49,830 nucleotides of DNA from Defluviitalea raffinosedens (lineage in GTDB: Bacteria; Bacillota; Clostridia; Lachnospirales; Defluviitaleaceae): the NCBI RefSeq assembly GCF_016908775.1, contig NZ_JAFBEP010000022.1, positions 1 to 49,830 of the forward strand, read 5' to 3'. Made by a program: the position numbers and the translations under genes. The notes beneath the pieces were generated by a model. The model was not told the DNA's origin. It ran no database searches and saw only the letters and a list, made by a program, of their open reading frames with translations. This document shows positions 9,100 to 18,320 of this stretch, piece by piece. Each line of letters starts with the position of its first letter. Position 1 is the stretch's first letter.

Positions 9100-9200
9100 C
9101 GTTTAGCTGGTACACCTCTTGTGCCGAGCGCGGTCGACAAAGCTGATAAAATACAATAGGGGCGAGAATACATCCGGAGGGCTTTTTAATACATAGAAAA
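9100..9200 (-). repeat. Dispersed terminator-associated repeat, copy 2
   Basis: The reverse strand carries AAAAAGCCCTCCGG (9187-9174), a CTCGC block, ATTGTATTTTATCAGCTTTG and a CGACCG...CGGC hairpin (to about 9123). This is roughly 80% identical to the matching 44 bases of the copy at 18315-18448. In pckA orientation it lies directly after the pckA terminator. Confidence 0.6.
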
Positions 9201-9204
9201 ATGG

Positions 9205-9241
9205 AATAAATAAAAGGAGCCATTGGCTCCTTTTATTTATT
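9205..9241. terminator. Bidirectional terminator between spmB and pckA
   Basis: AATAAATAAAAGGAGCC and its complement flank an ATT loop, a 17-bp perfect stem with A/T tracts. It ends just at the pckA stop codon on the minus strand and can also stop spmAB transcription. Confidence 0.9.
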
Positions 9242-10895
9242 ATTTTAATTCGCTTACAACTTTCTTAAGTGCTGCTAATGCGTCATCAGGAAGCTTGTCA
9301 AATCCGCCTTTTTCTGTTGCTCTGGATTCAACGAATCTGATTCTGTCTTCCATTCTCTTCTTTAATTGATCTACATATTCAGCATCGTTTAAGTCAGGAA
9401 CATAACCTTCAACTTCCATGATTTCGATATCAGAGAAGTTACCCCATGGTTTGAAGTTAGCAGTTCCTTCGATAATCGCTTCTAATACACCTAATGTAAC
9501 AGCAGGAGTTACTTTCTTATCTAAGAAAGAACCTGTATTTAAGATGTAACAGTCTACATTTCTGTCTTGGAATAAAGCTTTGAATTTGTTGTAGTCATCA
9601 GCTAATGGGTATGTTCTGAATGGGTTAGCATATGGTTCTACAACTAATGCATTTGGATCTACTCCAGGAGCAAGTCTTTCAGCTGTTGTTCTCTTTGTAG
9701 CCAATGTAGCTCCCATTACAGAAGCAAGTTCAGCGCCTTTTAATTTAACAACAGGAGGAAGTGTTGGGTCTTTCATGAGCCAGAAGATTGCATTAACTGG
9801 TTCATCAAACTTGTCTACACGATTAGGTGACCATAATTTAGATTTAACAGCACGTCCATTTCCGTTGCGGATATCTTCGGTAACGATAACTACTTTTCCG
9901 TTTTCATCAACAGTAGCACCATTGTTTTGTACGGTTAATAAGTATTTATTGTCTTCGAAGGTTAATGGATAGTCTTGAGTTTTATCGAAGTAAGCAGGTT
10001 CTAATGCAACAGAAGAACCATCTACAGTAGAAATAACGAACGCATCGTCATGAAGAACAGTGATATCATATTTGTCATTGTGACGAGCATGAGTAATAGT
10101 AGATTTACCGGAACCGGACAATCCAAATACACCAGCAACGAATTTTCTTCCGTCAGCTAAGTTATAACGTTTTTGACCGCCATGGCAGGATGCATATCCG
10201 TTACGGTTTGCAATAGCCCATGCTAATGTAAGAGTACCTTTCTTGTGTTCACCGAAGTATCTCATGCCAAGAAGTGCAGCACAGTTGTGTTCTGGATCAA
10301 AGCATGTAAGACCCATTGGATGATCTGGGTGAGACCAGGTTGGATCAGAGAATACGTAGATATCTCCTTCATGTTCTAATTTTTTGGATCTTTGATACAT
10401 ATTGAAATATTCATCAGTTATATATTGGAAGTTAAGCATCCAGGAATACATAATGTTTTCTTGACCTTCTGGAATTAAAAGATGAGCTTTTACCATGAAG
10501 TCTTCATGAAGTCCTACATAAACTTCAGCATGATACATTTTTTTATAGCGAGTTTGATAAACAGCTTCACTGATTTTAAGAGCATATTCTGCAGTGTTTA
10601 CTCCAGGTTCACCGATGATTTTTCTTGCAGAAGCGGCACGGCCACTAACAGCACCATCGTTAAAGAGCAATACTTTAGCGTCTGAATCTAATCCGATTGC
10701 TTCAGGATTATAAACAGGCATATCGGTTACAATGGTTCCGGGAGAAGCAGCAGCTAATTTGTATGCTTCTTTTAAAGATGTCACTTTAACAACATTGTTG
10801 CCATAGAAAGGGGTTTCAATGGTTGTTCTGATTTGAGAAAAAATAGGATTATTTGATCCAATTTGCTCTCTTGGAAATTTTGCTTGAGTTGCCAT
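9240..10895 (-). CDS. pckA: Phosphoenolpyruvate carboxykinase (ATP)
   Basis: Interconverts oxaloacetate plus ATP with PEP, CO2 and ADP. In many anaerobes it runs toward oxaloacetate during fermentation, but direction here is inference. The phosphate-binding loop GLSGSGKST is at residues 258-266, and the metal-binding LHDDAF follows at 281-286. Length is 551 aa against about 530-540 usual. The start follows AAGGAGG on the minus strand. It is single-gene, divergent from metG, with its own promoter and terminator. Confidence 0.95.
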   Translation of the reverse strand: MATQAKFPREQIGSNNPIFSQIRTTIETPFYGNNVVKVTSLKEAYKLAAASPGTIVTDMPVYNPEAIGLDSDAKVLLFNDGAVSGRAASARKIIGEPGVNTAEYALKISEAVYQTRYKKMYHAEVYVGLHEDFMVKAHLLIPEGQENIMYSWMLNFQYITDEYFNMYQRSKKLEHEGDIYVFSDPTWSHPDHPMGLTCFDPEHNCAALLGMRYFGEHKKGTLTLAWAIANRNGYASCHGGQKRYNLADGRKFVAGVFGLSGSGKSTITHARHNDKYDITVLHDDAFVISTVDGSSVALEPAYFDKTQDYPLTFEDNKYLLTVQNNGATVDENGKVVIVTEDIRNGNGRAVKSKLWSPNRVDKFDEPVNAIFWLMKDPTLPPVVKLKGAELASVMGATLATKRTTAERLAPGVDPNALVVEPYANPFRTYPLADDYNKFKALFQDRNVDCYILNTGSFLDKKVTPAVTLGVLEAIIEGTANFKPWGNFSDIEIMEVEGYVPDLNDAEYVDQLKKRMEDRIRFVESRATEKGGFDKLPDDALAALKKVVSELK

Positions 10896-10984
10896 AAAAA
10901 AAAGCCTCCTTATTCATTTTATTTATGTAATTATAATAGAGAAAACTAAAGATAATAGGTAACTTTAAAACTTTCCCCATTATA

Positions 10985-11012
10985 ATAATACATCTTTTAT
11001 AGAATTAGTCAA
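10985..11012 (-). promoter_or_regulatory. Probable pckA promoter
   Basis: On the minus strand TTGACT (11012-11007) and TATTAT (10990-10985) are 16 bp apart. A leader of about 85-90 bases precedes pckA; no riboswitch fold was recognised in it. Confidence 0.5.
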
Positions 11013-11106
11013 GAAATAATAAAGAATTTTAAATGATAATTACTGGTATATAAATGTTATAAAACACCTATACTTTAAATAAGTTTCACTATATTTCATA
11101 AGTATT

Positions 11107-11135
11107 TTGCATTTTTCGTATAAAGGCGATATAAT
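11107..11135 (+). promoter_or_regulatory. Probable sigma-A promoter of metG-tatD
   Basis: TTGCAT (11107-11112) and TATAAT (11130-11135) with a 17-bp spacer. The leader to the ATG at 11186 is only about 45 bases, too short for a T-box. Confidence 0.65.
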
Positions 11136-11185
11136 AATTTTTAGCAAATTTAATCAAACTATACATTAAACAGTGGAGGGTTAAT

Positions 11186-13153
11186 ATGAGTAAAAAAACT
11201 TATTATATTACAACGCCTATTTACTATCCCAGTGATAAACTTCACATTGGCCATTCCTATACAACCGTTGCAGCGGATGCTATGGCAAGGTATAAAAGAC
11301 TTAGAGGATATGATGTGAAATTTTTAACAGGAACTGACGAACATGGTCAAAAGATCGAAAGAATTGCCAAACAAAAAGGAATGACACCGAAAGCGTATGT
11401 CGACTCTATTGTAACATGGATTAAAGAATTATGGAAGATAATGAATATCAGTTACGATACTTTTATTCGTACAACAGACGATTACCATGAAAAAACCGTT
11501 CAAAAGATTTTTAAAAAGTTATATGAAAAGGGAGACATATACAAAAGCTCCTATGAAGGCTGGTATTGTACGCCCTGTGAAACTTTCTTTACAGAAAGAC
11601 AATTAAAGGATGGAAAATGTCCGGACTGTGGCAGAGAAGTAGAAAAAGTAAAAGAAGAAAGCTATTTCTTCAGATTGTCAAAATATCAAGACAGACTGAT
11701 CGAATACATAGAAAGTCATCCTGAATTTATCCAACCTCAAACAAGACAAAATGAAATGATTAATAATTTCTTAAAACCTGGACTGGAAGATTTATGTGTT
11801 TCCAGGACTTCATTCAAATGGGGAATTCCTGTGGAATTTGATCCCGGTCATGTCGTATATGTATGGGTGGACGCATTGTCTAACTATATCAGTGCCCTTG
11901 GATATATGTCTGAAAACGATGAAGAATATAAAAAATATTGGCCGGCAGATGTACATTTGGTAGGAAAAGAAATTGTACGTTTCCATACCATTATATGGCC
12001 AGCACTTTTAATGGCTTTGGATGAGCCTCTTCCAAGACAGGTTTTTGGCCATGGATGGCTTGTTATAGACGGAGGCAAGATGTCAAAATCCAAGGGAAAT
12101 GTGGTTGATCCTAAAGTATTGGTGGATCGTTATGGTTCTGATGCGATCCGATACTTCTTACTTAGAGAAGTTGCCTTTGGACAGGATGGAAACTTCACCA
12201 ATGAAGCGCTGATCCAAAGAATTAACTCCGACCTTGCCAATGACTTTGGAAATCTTTTATCAAGAACTGTGGCCATGGTGGATAAATACTTTAATGGAAC
12301 CTTGCCATTAAGCAGAAAAGCTACAGCATACGATGAAGAATTAAAAAACCTGGCTCGTGAGACCGTTACTAAAGTAGAAGAATATATGGAAAAACTCTTA
12401 TTTAGCGATGCACTTACAGAAATTTGGAATCTTATCAGAAGAGCCAATAAATATATTGATGAAACACAGCCTTGGGTTTTGGCAAAGGATGAAGAGAAAA
12501 AAGACGAATTGGCTAATGTATTGTATAACTTAGGAGAAATTCTTCGTATTGTTTCCATTATTGTAGAACCCTTTATGCCGACAACTCCAAGAAAAGTATG
12601 GGAGCAGCTCTCTCTTTGTGAAGGAGAAAATACCACCTGGGACAGTGCGAAGACTTGGGGAAGTCTTCCACAGGATTTCACCGTTAAAAAAGGAGAAATA
12701 CTCTTCCCAAGAATCGATATGAAAGTGGAGCTGGAAGCATTAGAGGCGGCACAAAATAAAGCCAGAGAAGAATCTGTAGCAAAAGCAGAAGAGAAAAAAG
12801 AAGAAAAAGAAGAGCAGCAAGTAACGGAGTATATATCCATTGATGATTTTGCAAAGCTGGATCTTAGAGTAGGAGAAGTCATTCAATGCGAGAAAGTAGA
12901 AAAAGCGGACAAGCTTTTAAAGTCTCAGATTAAAATTGGTAACGAAGTTAGACAAATCGTATCCGGTATTGCCAAATACTATACTCCTGAAGAAATGGTG
13001 GGTAAGAAAGTTATCGTAGTATGTAATCTAAAACCTGTAAAACTAAGAGGAATCTTGTCAGAGGGAATGATCTTGGCGGCTTCTGATGAAAATGGAAATC
13101 TCGTTTTGGCATCAACTGACAAAGATATTGAAAGCGGAGCGAAGGTGAAATAA
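11186..13153 (+). CDS. metG: Methionyl-tRNA synthetase
   Basis: Charges tRNA-Met and initiator tRNA. The class I signatures are HIGH (residues 20-23, in KLHIGHSYTT) and KMSKS (in GGKMSKSKGN). A CTPC...CPDC zinc knuckle sits in the connective domain. A charged linker rich in E and K (about residues 535-555) leads to a C-terminal EMAP/Trbp111-type tRNA-binding domain, giving 655 aa in total. GGAGG precedes the ATG. The stop overlaps the tatD start by one base (TAATG). Confidence 0.97.
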   Translation: MSKKTYYITTPIYYPSDKLHIGHSYTTVAADAMARYKRLRGYDVKFLTGTDEHGQKIERIAKQKGMTPKAYVDSIVTWIKELWKIMNISYDTFIRTTDDYHEKTVQKIFKKLYEKGDIYKSSYEGWYCTPCETFFTERQLKDGKCPDCGREVEKVKEESYFFRLSKYQDRLIEYIESHPEFIQPQTRQNEMINNFLKPGLEDLCVSRTSFKWGIPVEFDPGHVVYVWVDALSNYISALGYMSENDEEYKKYWPADVHLVGKEIVRFHTIIWPALLMALDEPLPRQVFGHGWLVIDGGKMSKSKGNVVDPKVLVDRYGSDAIRYFLLREVAFGQDGNFTNEALIQRINSDLANDFGNLLSRTVAMVDKYFNGTLPLSRKATAYDEELKNLARETVTKVEEYMEKLLFSDALTEIWNLIRRANKYIDETQPWVLAKDEEKKDELANVLYNLGEILRIVSIIVEPFMPTTPRKVWEQLSLCEGENTTWDSAKTWGSLPQDFTVKKGEILFPRIDMKVELEALEAAQNKAREESVAKAEEKKEEKEEQQVTEYISIDDFAKLDLRVGEVIQCEKVEKADKLLKSQIKIGNEVRQIVSGIAKYYTPEEMVGKKVIVVCNLKPVKLRGILSEGMILAASDENGNLVLASTDKDIESGAKVK

Positions 13154-13911
13154 TGTATTTTGAATCCCATGCTCACTATGATGACGAAGCGTTCAATGAA
13201 GACAGGGATGAGCTTCTTTTAAGTTTAAAAGACAGTGGAATTGGCTATGTTATTCAAAGTGCCGCGAACATTTCTTCATCCAAAGCGGGAATAGAACTTG
13301 CGAAAAAATATGATTTTATATACTGTGCCATAGGCGTTCATCCCCATGATACAGAAGAGCTAGACGAGGAGAAATTTAAGGAATTAAAGAGCCTTGCGGC
13401 AGAAGAAAAGGTTGTAGCCATCGGTGAAATAGGCCTTGATTATTATTACGACAATGCTCCGAGAGATTTGCAAAAATATTGGTTTGAGCGGCAGATGGAA
13501 TTATCAAAGGAAGTAAATTTACCTGTCATCATTCACAGCAGAGAAGCAAGCCAGGATACTTTTGATCTCATTGAAAAGGTAAAGCCTGTAGGAGGCGTGA
13601 TTCACTGTTATTCCGGCAGTGTCGAGATGGCAAAGGAATATGTAAAAAAAGGTTTCTACATTGGAGTGGGAGGAACAGTTACATTTAAAAATGCCAAAAA
13701 AGTAGTTGAGGTTGTAAAGGAAATCCCTCTATCATCTATTTTGATTGAAACTGATGCGCCTTATCTTAGCCCTGTTCCTCTCAGGGGAAAAAGAAATGAC
13801 TCCAGAAATTTGAAATATGTTGTAGAAAAAATTGCAGAAATTAAAGATATTACCTCCGAAGAAGTTGCCAGAATCACGATGGAAAACGGAAAGAAATTAT
13901 TTAAAATTTGA
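13153..13911 (+). CDS. tatD: TatD-family metal-dependent hydrolase/DNase
   Basis: A TIM-barrel amidohydrolase-like protein of 252 aa (YabD in B. subtilis), with 3'-5' exonuclease activity shown for some family members. Metal ligands are visible in SHAHYDD near residue 5, GEIGLDYYYD, IHSREA and ETDAPYL. It is coupled to metG through TAATG, the conserved metS-yabD arrangement. Confidence 0.92.
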   Translation: MYFESHAHYDDEAFNEDRDELLLSLKDSGIGYVIQSAANISSSKAGIELAKKYDFIYCAIGVHPHDTEELDEEKFKELKSLAAEEKVVAIGEIGLDYYYDNAPRDLQKYWFERQMELSKEVNLPVIIHSREASQDTFDLIEKVKPVGGVIHCYSGSVEMAKEYVKKGFYIGVGGTVTFKNAKKVVEVVKEIPLSSILIETDAPYLSPVPLRGKRNDSRNLKYVVEKIAEIKDITSEEVARITMENGKKLFKI

Positions 13912-13952
13912 GAAAAATTAAGTTTTGATTACAAAAATGAATATGAATAAGC

Positions 13953-14008
13953 AAAAACCAGAATATGTAAAGAGGCTTCAAAGCCTGATATATTCTGGTT
14001 TTTTTAAT
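13953..14008 (+). terminator. Intrinsic terminator after tatD
   Basis: AAAAACCAGAATAT pairs with ATATTCTGGTTTTT, with an inner AGGCTT/AAGCCT stem, followed by Ts. Confidence 0.88.
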
Positions 14009-14144
14009 ATGTTAAGAAAGTATAAATTAATATTTACAAAATAATAAAGGAGTTATGAATAAAATGTTAAAAATGCGTCAACACTAGTGTTTATAAGGGT
14101 TTGAGAGATTTATTACTAATTTATTAACAATGTATTAAGTAAAT

Positions 14145-14173
14145 TTGACAATCCATAGTTTTCCATTTATAAT
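14145..14173 (+). promoter_or_regulatory. Strong sigma-A promoter of yabE-ksgA
   Basis: Consensus TTGACA (14145-14150) and consensus TATAAT (14168-14173) with a 17-bp spacer, 34 bases before the ATG. Confidence 0.85.
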
Positions 14174-14206
14174 ACCAAAGAACTCACTTATACAGGAGGT
14201 AAAAAA

Positions 14207-15211
14207 ATGAACCAAAAAACAAGAACCCTATTGCTTATTATAGGTATGTTCTTATTGGGCTCAAGCAGCGTTACAGCATATCAACTGATGTTAAAAGAAG
14301 TAACGGTTATTGATAATGATAAGTTAACATTATACAAAACACCTAAAACTACTGTAGAAAGTTTTTTACAGGAGCAAAGTATTACATTAAGTGAAAATGA
14401 CGAAATGGATGTAGACCCGGATGATCAAATCGTAGAAGGAATGACCATAACTATTCACAGAGCAGTTCCTGTTGAAGTAACAGTGGACGGAAAAGAAAAA
14501 GAAGTGTATACTAAAACAAAGACCATTGAAGATTTTTTAGAAGAGCAGAATATTGAATTAGGCAGCAAAGGAAATACCAACATTCCTCTGGAAGAAAGAA
14601 TTCGTCCTTATATGGAATTAGAGATTCAAACCTACAAAGAAGAATTTATCACTGAAAAGGCTGAGATTCCATATAAGACTCAGACAAAAGAAACCACTAA
14701 TCTTCCGGCAGGAGAAAAGAAAGTTGTACAGCATGGTAAAAAGGGAATCTTGGAGAAAACCATTAAGATCGAATATCTTGGAGGAAAGGAACAAAAAAGA
14801 GAAGTAGTTGCAGAGATTGTTCTAAGCGAGCCCCAAGATGAAATTATAGAAGTTGGTGCCCAAAACACCATAAAAGGGTCAGACGGAAAAATATATAAGT
14901 ACAAAAAGGTTCTGACTATGAATGCTACAGCTTACACTGCAAGTTACAAGGATACAGGTAAATATCCTGGTCAACCAGGATTTGGAATTACATATACAGG
15001 AACCAGGGCAAGAGTTGGAACAGTTGCTGTGGATCCAAAAGTAATTCCACTGGGAACTAAATTGTATGTTGAAGGTTATGGATATGCTGTAGCGGAAGAT
15101 ATAGGAGGAGCTATTAAAGGGAATAAAATTGATTTATACTTTAATACTCTGGAAGAAGCCGTTAATTTCGGCAGACAGCAAAGAAAAGTATATATACTGG
15201 CAGAACAATAA
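14207..15211 (+). CDS. yabE: YabE-like cell-wall protein with DUF348, G5 and 3D domains
   Basis: Exported protein of 334 aa, related to B. subtilis YabE and the Rpf-like Sps proteins. Residues 1-25 form an uncleaved anchor or signal peptide. Two DUF348 ubiquitin-like repeats follow (about 30-130), then a G5 domain (about 145-215), then a C-terminal 3D domain (about 240-334). The 3D domain retains its aspartates in VAVDPKVIPLGT, AEDIGG and KIDLYF. 3D domains resemble MltA-type lytic transglycosylases, so a peptidoglycan-cleaving role is inferred. GGAGG precedes the ATG. Confidence 0.9.
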   Translation: MNQKTRTLLLIIGMFLLGSSSVTAYQLMLKEVTVIDNDKLTLYKTPKTTVESFLQEQSITLSENDEMDVDPDDQIVEGMTITIHRAVPVEVTVDGKEKEVYTKTKTIEDFLEEQNIELGSKGNTNIPLEERIRPYMELEIQTYKEEFITEKAEIPYKTQTKETTNLPAGEKKVVQHGKKGILEKTIKIEYLGGKEQKREVVAEIVLSEPQDEIIEVGAQNTIKGSDGKIYKYKKVLTMNATAYTASYKDTGKYPGQPGFGITYTGTRARVGTVAVDPKVIPLGTKLYVEGYGYAVAEDIGGAIKGNKIDLYFNTLEEAVNFGRQQRKVYILAEQ

Positions 15212-15249
15212 ACTAAAGACATGGCTTTAAAGTAACAGAGGAGAATCCT

Positions 15250-16119
15250 ATGGACTTAATTGCATCCCCTAGTAAGACAAAAGAGATTTTAAGTAAATAC
15301 CCGTTTGTGTTTAGAAAGAAATACGGACAGAATTTTTTAATTGATTCCCATGTTTTAAATAAAATCATAAAGGGCGCACAAATTACAGAAGAGGATTGTG
15401 TGCTTGAGATCGGTCCGGGCATCGGAAGCTTAACTCAAGTGTTATCTTTTCAGGCCAAAAAGGTCATAGCAGTAGAAATCGACGACCAATTGATACCGAT
15501 TTTAAATGATACATTAGGCCAATATGATAATATTAAAATCATTCATGGGGATATATTAAAGATTGACTTAAAAAAGCTTATAGAAGAGGAAAACAGTAAT
15601 CAACCCATTAAGGTAGTGGCTAATCTGCCTTACTACATTACGACCCCTATTATTATGGAACTTTTAGAGAGCAAGCTGCCGGTAAAAAGTATTACGATTA
15701 TGGTTCAAAAAGAAGTTGCGCAAAGACTTGCAGCTTCTCCGGGCAGCAAAGATTACGGAGCTATTTCAGTTGCGGTCCAATATTATTCAAAGCCCTGTCT
15801 GCTCGCAAATGTTCCTCATAATTGCTTTATTCCAAGACCTAATGTAGATTCCGCTGTTATACATCTGGAAGTATTAAATGAGCCCACAGTATCTGTAAAA
15901 GATGAAGCATTATTTTTTAAAATTATAAAAGCAGCATTTTCACAAAGAAGAAAAACTTTGATCAATAGCCTATATAATCAAAATGTGATTTCTATTTCTA
16001 AGGAAGAAATGGCCAGTATACTGAGCAGAGTCGGTCTGGATGAAAATATTAGAGGGGAAATGCTTTCGATTGATGAGTTTGCTAAGTTATCCGATGCTTT
16101 AAGTGAATATTTGAAGTAA
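15250..16119 (+). CDS. rsmA: 16S rRNA (adenine(1518)/(1519)-N6)-dimethyltransferase
   Basis: Dimethylates two adjacent adenines near the 3' end of 16S rRNA (KsgA). Visible are KKYGQNFLID near residue 23, SAM motif VLEIGPGIGSLT and the catalytic NLPYYITTPI. It is 289 aa. In B. subtilis rnmV (RNase M5) lies between yabE and ksgA; here only about 38 bases separate them, so rnmV is absent from this site. Confidence 0.96.
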   Translation: MDLIASPSKTKEILSKYPFVFRKKYGQNFLIDSHVLNKIIKGAQITEEDCVLEIGPGIGSLTQVLSFQAKKVIAVEIDDQLIPILNDTLGQYDNIKIIHGDILKIDLKKLIEEENSNQPIKVVANLPYYITTPIIMELLESKLPVKSITIMVQKEVAQRLAASPGSKDYGAISVAVQYYSKPCLLANVPHNCFIPRPNVDSAVIHLEVLNEPTVSVKDEALFFKIIKAAFSQRRKTLINSLYNQNVISISKEEMASILSRVGLDENIRGEMLSIDEFAKLSDALSEYLK

Positions 16120-16120
16120 A

Positions 16121-16183
16121 AAAGGCTCTTTATCAATAATAGTGGGATTATTCAAATCCCACCTTGTTATTGATTTTGAGCCT
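16121..16183 (+). terminator. Terminator after rsmA (long hairpin)
   Basis: GGCTC...ATCAATAA pairs with TTATTGAT...GAGCC, with an inner GTGGGATT/AATCCCAC stem, directly after the stop codon. The T tract is short. Confidence 0.75.
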
Positions 16184-16614
16184 ATTTTAATGCAATGATT
16201 AGGTACTAACTCAATCCATTCAAAAGGAAATGATTATAAGCATATAAAAAACTTAATCTTAATAGTTTTATTTAATTTTCAGCAGTACATTTTAACCTCT
16301 GGCATACCGGAGGTTTTATTATTTTTAATATGATCTTTCGGATATAAGCTGTAGAAAGTTATGCTAACGAAGTCAATTATTTTTTTTAGATAAAACCAAA
16401 TAAAATATAAAAAATTGTCGAAAATACTTGTGAAAAACTTCTTGTATATGTATAGTTAATAATGTTGATTATTTTGGAATTATTTTGATAAGTAAGAAAA
16501 GGCTAATTTAAATGAATCATTAGATATATCAAAGTGAGTTATCAACTTTATTAGGTAGGGAAGCGTTTTTAAATATGAAATGGGTTTAATATATTTGAAA
16601 AAAGGGGTGAAGGT
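16184..16614. other. Intergenic region with an isolated hairpin and a 0A box
   Basis: About 430 bases without a credible gene. A second hairpin (AACCTC, GGCATACC, GAGGTT, 16294-16315, then TTTATTATTTTT) looks like a terminator with no gene in front of it, possibly left by a lost gene. A perfect 0A box TTGTCGAA lies at 16415-16422, about 190 bases before the next start codon. Confidence 0.5.
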
Positions 16615-16977
16615 GTGGAACTGTTCGATTCTTTTAAAAGGGAAGAGGATGTTAAAGAAATTGATCATGTATATGATGATGAAGCTGAAATCCAAATGGT
16701 ACAGGAACTGTTTGATCAAAACAACGAATTGCTGACAGAACATTATATACAAGAGTTTCTACTACCAAAACTGATACAGCTTGAAGAAGCAAGAAAGGTT
16801 GAATTGTCCCAAAAGCTTAAGAAAGATGAAACACGTCTTTATCATAATGTCTATGGAGAAGGTATTTTTGTTGGTTTGGATCCGACCAATAATTATATAC
16901 AGGTAAGATTTGACAGTGCGAAAAAGACCTGCGAATTTTCATTCCCTGATGCCATCGGAGAGTATTTATTTATGTAA
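16615..16977 (+). CDS. Hypothetical protein (120 aa)
   Basis: I do not recognise a named family. Residues 1-80 are acidic and helical. The C-terminal 40 residues (YGEGIFVGLDPTNNYIQVRF then FSFPDAIGEYL) resemble the small beta-barrel found at the ends of several Firmicutes proteins, with a G-x-G-x-V turn and an FPDA motif. Start is GTG at 16615 behind AAGGGGTGAAGG. It is followed by the larger unknown gene at 17090 and preceded by a 0A box, so expression tied to sporulation is possible. Confidence 0.6.
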   Translation: MELFDSFKREEDVKEIDHVYDDEAEIQMVQELFDQNNELLTEHYIQEFLLPKLIQLEEARKVELSQKLKKDETRLYHNVYGEGIFVGLDPTNNYIQVRFDSAKKTCEFSFPDAIGEYLFM

Positions 16978-17089
16978 AAACCGGAGAAAATTAAAAGAGA
17001 CATTGAGATGGAGCTTCTATGATTTATGTCATATTTTTTATTCTCCTCCAATATATTATAAAGACAAGGTATATAATGGGGGAGTTAAA

Positions 17090-18283
17090 GTGAGTAGGGA
17101 ATATTATAGAGCGTATATTATTTTAAAACAAGATACCAGAGGATATTCTTTCACAAGCAAAGAACCTTCCGGTTACTGTAAAGTTGATGCTTATGGTGAT
17201 CAGGCCAAAATCCAAGTCTATGTGCAGGACTTAAAGCCTATTCCCAAAGAAAAAGGCTATAGATTCTCACTGCTTGCGAATTTGCCTGCGGGTCCCAGGA
17301 TTGTGCCTATAGAATCTTTTTATGTAGATGAAAAGGGTAAAAGAGATATTAAAATAAGTGTCAACAGAAACAATGTCGGGGGAAGCGGCCTTTCCATAGA
17401 ACAGTTTGAAGGAGCGGTGATTACGGCAGAAGATGCTATTTCCCCTAATGTACCCCTGGTTGGTTTTAAAAAAGAACCATTTGCATGGAAAAGCTTATTA
17501 AACGCTGTGAGTGTAAAGCATGAATCAGAAGTAAAAGTAAAATCAGAAGAAGAAAAAGAAACCCTTAGAGCAATCAAAACAGAAGGGCCAACAGAGGACT
17601 TTATAAAAGAGCCTGACTTAGCTAAAAAGGCGGAGGAAGCTAAGAGCATAGGAGCAATACAAGAAATTAAAGAAGAACGAGGATTAGAAACCATAGAGCA
17701 AACAAAAGCAGAAGAAACAGCACAAAAAGACGAATTTCTTGAATCCATAGAAGTGGCAGAATCCAATTTTGAAACATCTGAAGTAGAAGGCTTATTAGCG
17801 TCAGAAGCATCCGATCGGGAAGTACCAGCTGCTGAAAATGGGGACACGGATTTTTTTTCATATTTTACCCCAGAGAAGCATGAAGAATTTCTTCACCATA
17901 AGCCTAAAAAAGAAAATTTCTTAAATAAAATTTTGCGGGAAAACATAAGAATGAATCCTTTTGAACGGAACAAGGAATACATGGAGTGGTACAGGATTTC
18001 TTATGAAGAACTGCCCTTGCTTTTAAATTATCCCTGGAGGTGGTACAGTAATCCTTATCTTTTAATAGGTGCCAAGAAGTATAATCACCTTCTTTTGGGA
18101 AGAAATGTACAGTTAAACACTTATTGCTTAGCTGTTCCTGATATTTATTTCCCAGCTGCAAAAGAAAAAGCCAAAGTTTATGGATTTAATTATTTTCTCT
18201 GTTGCAGAAATACACGACCTGCTCCCGGAGAATACGGTTACTGGATTATGGATTTGCCTCCGATTAGTTTTGAATTGGATTAA
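17090..18283 (+). CDS. Hypothetical protein (397 aa) with acidic linker
   Basis: No signal peptide or membrane segment is visible and the family is not recognised by name. There are three parts. An N-terminal beta-rich domain (about 1-135, starting REYYRAYIILKQD) ends near FAWKSLL. A low-complexity linker rich in E, A and K (about 145-275) follows. A C-terminal domain (about 285-397) has aromatic motifs EWYRISYEELPLLLNYPW and DLPPISFELD. I chose GTG at 17090 because GGGGGAG is just upstream; the open frame extends further 5' but without a ribosome binding site and overlapping the previous gene. It may form an operon with the 120-aa gene. Confidence 0.6.
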   Translation: MSREYYRAYIILKQDTRGYSFTSKEPSGYCKVDAYGDQAKIQVYVQDLKPIPKEKGYRFSLLANLPAGPRIVPIESFYVDEKGKRDIKISVNRNNVGGSGLSIEQFEGAVITAEDAISPNVPLVGFKKEPFAWKSLLNAVSVKHESEVKVKSEEEKETLRAIKTEGPTEDFIKEPDLAKKAEEAKSIGAIQEIKEERGLETIEQTKAEETAQKDEFLESIEVAESNFETSEVEGLLASEASDREVPAAENGDTDFFSYFTPEKHEEFLHHKPKKENFLNKILRENIRMNPFERNKEYMEWYRISYEELPLLLNYPWRWYSNPYLLIGAKKYNHLLLGRNVQLNTYCLAVPDIYFPAAKEKAKVYGFNYFLCCRNTRPAPGEYGYWIMDLPPISFELD

Positions 18284-18320
18284 AAGAGTGTGTGTTATGC
18301 ACATTCTTTTTTTTATTATA
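18284..18320 (+). terminator. Terminator after the 397-aa hypothetical gene
   Basis: AAAGAGTGTGTG, loop TTATG, CACATTCTTTTTTTT forms a stem with a T tract immediately after the stop codon. Confidence 0.85.

Noticed and set aside
9095-9110. GAAAGCGTTTAGC as a catabolite-response (cre) site
   Set aside because: Only a partial match, placed 3' of both flanking genes and next to a dispersed repeat; no promoter nearby to regulate.
11136-11185. T-box riboswitch for metG
   Set aside because: The leader from the predicted promoter is only about 50 bases and has no T-box sequence or antiterminator.
12130-12882. Long 250-aa minus-strand frame opposite metG
   Set aside because: Serine-rich shadow of a conserved metG sequence with no start signal.
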